Shown one piece after another: positions 61,963 through 64,000 of a stretch of DNA of 64,000 nt; position 1 is the stretch's first letter; every line of letters begins with the position of its first letter. The notes beneath the pieces are model-generated. The model did no database searches. It worked only from the letters and a program-made list of their open reading frames with translations, and was not told the origin of the DNA. The DNA is taken from contig CAWENQ010000003.1 of the NCBI GenBank assembly GCA_963810485.1, forward strand, positions 62,001 through 126,000. The letters are read 5' to 3'. This DNA comes from DATKFM01 sp963810485 (lineage in GTDB: Bacteria; Pseudomonadota; Alphaproteobacteria; Dongiales; Dongiaceae). The translations under genes and the position numbers were made by a program.

Positions 61963-62562
61963 TTAGAGCACGTGGATCGTCTGTCCCGTGAGGTGGCCCT
62001 CGATCGCTTTTACATAGGCGCGGCCGACATCGGCGCCCGTCACGGTCTTGTGGCCTGGGAAGTAGGGGCCGTAGTGGTCGAGCGATTCCTGGAGCAAGCC
62101 GGGGCTAATGCTGTTGATCCGGATGCCGCGGGGCATCTCGATCGACGCACCTTTCGCGAAGCAGTCGACCGCGCCGTTGACGGCGCTGGCGCAGACGCCC
62201 AGGCGGATCGGGTCGTGACTGAGCACGCCGCTCATCAGCGTGAATGAGCCAAAGTCGTTGACGTAATCGCGGCCGATCAGCACCAGGTTCACCTGGCCGA
62301 GGAACTTGTCCTTCAGGCTGGTCAGCATCTCCGTTTCCGTGAGCTTGGCGAAATCGCCGAAATGCACCTTGCCGGCGGTGCAGGCGACGGCGTCCACCTT
62401 GCCGGTCTTCTCGAACAGCGCGCGGATCGACTTGCTGTCCTTGATGTCAGCCTGCAGATCGCCGCTTTTGCTGCCGACCTTGATGATCTCATGGCGGCCT
62501 TGCAACGCAGCGACAACGGCCTTGCCCACGGTTCCGGTGGCGCCGACAACGACGATTTTCAT
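61963..62562 (-). CDS. Short-chain dehydrogenase (short SDR, 199 aa)
   Basis: 199 aa. N-terminal VVVGATGTVGKAVVAAL, a TGxxGxxG-like NAD(P) site, DAVACTAGKVHFGDF for the NNAG region, and SGVLSHDPIRLGVCASAVNGAV where the Tyr of Y-x3-K is absent, as in several short SDRs of the YbjT/DltE-type group. The end is QTIHVL. The missing active-site tyrosine suggests a regulatory or non-canonical catalyst. It is convergent with the ABC permease, stops seven bases apart. Confidence 0.82.
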   Translation of the reverse strand: MKIVVVGATGTVGKAVVAALQGRHEIIKVGSKSGDLQADIKDSKSIRALFEKTGKVDAVACTAGKVHFGDFAKLTETEMLTSLKDKFLGQVNLVLIGRDYVNDFGSFTLMSGVLSHDPIRLGVCASAVNGAVDCFAKGASIEMPRGIRINSISPGLLQESLDHYGPYFPGHKTVTGADVGRAYVKAIEGHLTGQTIHVL

Positions 62563-62651
62563 GAAGCGCTCCTCAAGGCATTGCGGTGAGGGCGCCATAG
62601 TCGGCAGGATGCCGAGTATGTCAAGGCGACGGCGTGCCACGCCTGGAGTCA

Positions 62652-62680
62652 GTAGGGGCGGGCTTAAAACCCGCCCCTAC
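62652..62680. repeat. Palindromic repeat GTAGGGGCGGG...CCCGCCCCTAC
   Basis: 11-bp arms around a 7-base loop, 89 bases from the SDR start and 28 bases from the DUF937 stop. Related copies: 63541-63570, 40283-40353 and the ends of 15597-15691. It could fold as a transcript-end hairpin and appears to be a dispersed REP-like family. Confidence 0.8.
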
Positions 62681-62707
62681 ATTGTTCAATGCAGTGCTCT
62701 GCCTCGG

Positions 62708-63412
62708 CTACCGCATGTTCTTCGTTGCCATGCCGAGGATGTCGTCGAAGGCGGAGCCGTCGCCGTCGGAGTCGAGCATGGAGGTGAGCATGCCGCCGAT
62801 GCCGCCGCCGGTTGGAGCCTGCGCTTGACCCTGGCCGCCGCCGAGGACGGAGCCGAGCAGATCGCCCAAGCCGCCACCGGATCCACCGCCCATGCCGCCG
62901 GGCGCTGCTTGCTGGCCGCCGAGGATGGAGCCAAGGACGTCACCGACACCACCCGAACCGCTGCCCGCTTGCGCCTGAGAGGCCCCCGTGGCGTTTTTCG
63001 CCAGCGAGGCCATGACGAGCGAGGCGACGATCGGCAGGAGTTTCTTCAGGAGATCCGGGCCGAGGCCGGACTGCTCGCTGACGCGGCCGGCGACTTGGCG
63101 GCTGACCTCCTTGCTGCCGAAGATCTGGCCGAGGACATCGTTGCCGGCATTGATGGCGCTGGGTTGGCCATATGCGGCGGGGTTGCCGAGATTCTGCTGA
63201 TGGCCGCCGCTCTGCAGCATCTCCAGCAACGCGCCGAGCCCATCCTGGCTGCCGGCCTGGCGCTGGATGCCGCGGGTCACTGCGGGCGTCAGTTGTCGTA
63301 CCGCCGCGCGCACCTGGTCGGGGCTTCCGCCCACTTGCCGTGCAAGCTGATCGATCGTGCCACCGCCGGCGCCGCCGGCAGGAGCCGTGAAGAATTCGTC
63401 GAGAAGACCCAT
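62708..63412 (-). CDS. DUF937 domain-containing protein
   Basis: 234 aa. Starts MGLLDEFF; the N-terminal DUF937 domain (to about 135) is helical with IDQLARQVGGSPDQVRAAVRQL, LGQIFGSKEVSRQVAGRVSEQSGL and LLPIVASLVMASLAK. The rest is a Gly/Gln-rich tail containing repeated GDVLGSILGG and GDLLGSVLGG units. No export signal. Function is unknown; the tail suggests self-association. Palindromes of the GTAGGGGCGGG family flank the gene on both sides (62652 and 63541). Confidence 0.85.
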   Translation of the reverse strand: MGLLDEFFTAPAGGAGGGTIDQLARQVGGSPDQVRAAVRQLTPAVTRGIQRQAGSQDGLGALLEMLQSGGHQQNLGNPAAYGQPSAINAGNDVLGQIFGSKEVSRQVAGRVSEQSGLGPDLLKKLLPIVASLVMASLAKNATGASQAQAGSGSGGVGDVLGSILGGQQAAPGGMGGGSGGGLGDLLGSVLGGGQGQAQAPTGGGIGGMLTSMLDSDGDGSAFDDILGMATKNMR

Positions 63413-63540
63413 GGTGCTTCCTCCATCTGTCGTCGCGTCCGGCGGTTGAAGCCGCTCTTATCGGGATGGCGGAAAGAGTAGCAGGTTTTGGTCTCGCGCA
63501 GTCCTGATATTCTGTAGGTATTCTGTGAGACGGAAAAACC

Positions 63541-63570
63541 GTAGGGGCGGGTTTGAAAACCGCCCCTACA
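63541..63570. repeat. Palindromic repeat GTAGGGGCGG...CCGCCCCTAC
   Basis: 10-bp arms around GTTTGAAAA-type loop bases, between the start of the DUF937 gene and the stop of the partial gene at 63598. It is a second copy of the palindrome at 62652-62680. Confidence 0.8.
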
Positions 63571-63597
63571 AACGCCCGCACAACCTTGCAGGATAAT

Positions 63598-64000
63598 CTA
63601 CGCCCGCAACCGCGCATTCTCCGGATCCCAAGGCGAGTCCGCGACAATACGCGCTGTACGTTTCTTGCCGAGCATCAGGATCTTGAGTTCGGTGCCCGGC
63701 TGCGCCGCATCGGATTTCACGTAGCCCACGGCGAGGCTCTTGCTGACAGCGTAGCCATAGGCGCCCGAGGTGGTGCGGCCGACCATCTTCTTGCCGATGA
63801 ACAGCGGCTCGTTGCCCCAGGGATCGGATTCCTTGGCGTCCACTTCGATGGTGACAAACTTGCGCGGCACGCCCTGCTGCTGCTGGAGCACCAATGCCTC
63901 GCGGCCGATGAACTCACCCTTGTTGAGATGGATGAAGCGGTCGAGGCCGGACTCCCACGCCGAATATTCGGTGAAGAGATCGCCGCGCCAGTATTTGTAG
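63598..64000 (-). CDS. FAD oxidoreductase/aminomethyltransferase fusion, C-terminus (runs off the right edge)
   Basis: The last 134 codons of a frame that continues past 64000. Read on the minus strand it gives WRGDLFTEYSAWESGLDRFIHLNKGEFIGREALV, here cut into recognisable pieces, then the GcvT C-terminal barrel: IGKKMVGRTTSGAYGYAVSK, SLAVGYVKSDAAQPGTEL, and the end DPENARLRA. This layout is that of dimethylglycine/sarcosine dehydrogenases like the two complete ones at 19451 and 21892. It stops at 63598 (TAG on the minus strand). The FAD half is outside the window. Confidence 0.85.
   Translation of the reverse strand, partial: YKYWRGDLFTEYSAWESGLDRFIHLNKGEFIGREALVLQQQQGVPRKFVTIEVDAKESDPWGNEPLFIGKKMVGRTTSGAYGYAVSKSLAVGYVKSDAAQPGTELKILMLGKKRTARIVADSPWDPENARLRA

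Overview
The window is GC-rich (roughly two thirds G+C by eye), densely coded DNA with gene families typical of Alphaproteobacteria: the ligase-associated DNA-damage-response set (PdeM, DEXH helicase, MBL exonuclease, cisplatin-type ATP-dependent ligase), several dimethylglycine/sarcosine-dehydrogenase-like flavoproteins, a BmtA-type betaine-homocysteine methyltransferase, BMP-type and polyamine-type ABC importers, and a bacterial transglutaminase-like peptidase. It looks like a chromosomal segment of a metabolically versatile soil, plant-associated or freshwater alphaproteobacterium. No rRNA, tRNA, CRISPR array, phage or intact IS was found.

Region 1 (1-15.6 kb) is the most informative part. 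Five genes can be assigned to catabolism of vitamin B6 (pathway I, as known from Mesorhizobium loti): a GMC oxidase that is probably pyridoxine 4-oxidase, pyridoxamine-pyruvate transaminase, SDR-type pyridoxal 4-dehydrogenase, 4-pyridoxolactonase (all seven metal ligands at the remembered M. loti positions) and FHMPC 5-dehydrogenase. A complete BMP-type ABC importer lies among them and is the obvious candidate for vitamer uptake. A FadR-type GntR regulator sits beside a divergent set encoding a gentisate/salicylate-dioxygenase-like cupin, an LVIVD beta-propeller, a RidA deaminase and a GST. The known decarboxylase and ring-opening monooxygenase are not in view, so this set may be a different ring-cleavage branch.

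Region 2 (15.7-30.6 kb) holds a lipoprotein, a prepilin peptidase and an SDR. It then holds a HutC-type GntR regulon with two matching operators (near 17.79 and 19.42 kb) that controls an inositol-monophosphatase-like enzyme, two tandem FAD/aminomethyltransferase fusion enzymes, a choline-kinase-like kinase and possibly a class II aldolase. A class III aminotransferase, an aldo/keto reductase and an atypical PAS histidine kinase without a phosphoacceptor histidine follow.

Region 3 (30.6-44.2 kb) is a nucleic-acid repair island: photolyase, PdeM, DEXH helicase, MTA/SAH nucleosidase, RtcB RNA ligase (with an unexplained structured leader and terminator), HIT protein, MBL exonuclease and ATP-dependent DNA ligase. 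Small acetyltransferases and hypothetical genes lie between them, together with inverted-repeat elements.

Region 4 (44.3-64 kb) holds a Crp-type regulator, two sibling TPR proteins, a methyltransferase, an MFS transporter, a choline-dehydrogenase-like GMC enzyme, a GST, a secreted RNase Sa-like ribonuclease with its barstar inhibitor, a transglutaminase-like peptidase, BmtA, a large periplasmic TPR protein, a TetR-bicupin-ABC importer operon without an ATPase gene, an SDR, a DUF937 protein, and the C-terminus of a third dimethylglycine-dehydrogenase-like protein. Choline dehydrogenase, BmtA and the three DMGDH-like enzymes together suggest heavy use of methylated amines.

Caution: many genes carry single-base frameshifts while keeping normal total length (worst at 31-35.3 kb and 58.5-60.1 kb). 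The 12 I could phase most clearly all move the frame by +1, which fits uncorrected insertion errors better than gene decay.
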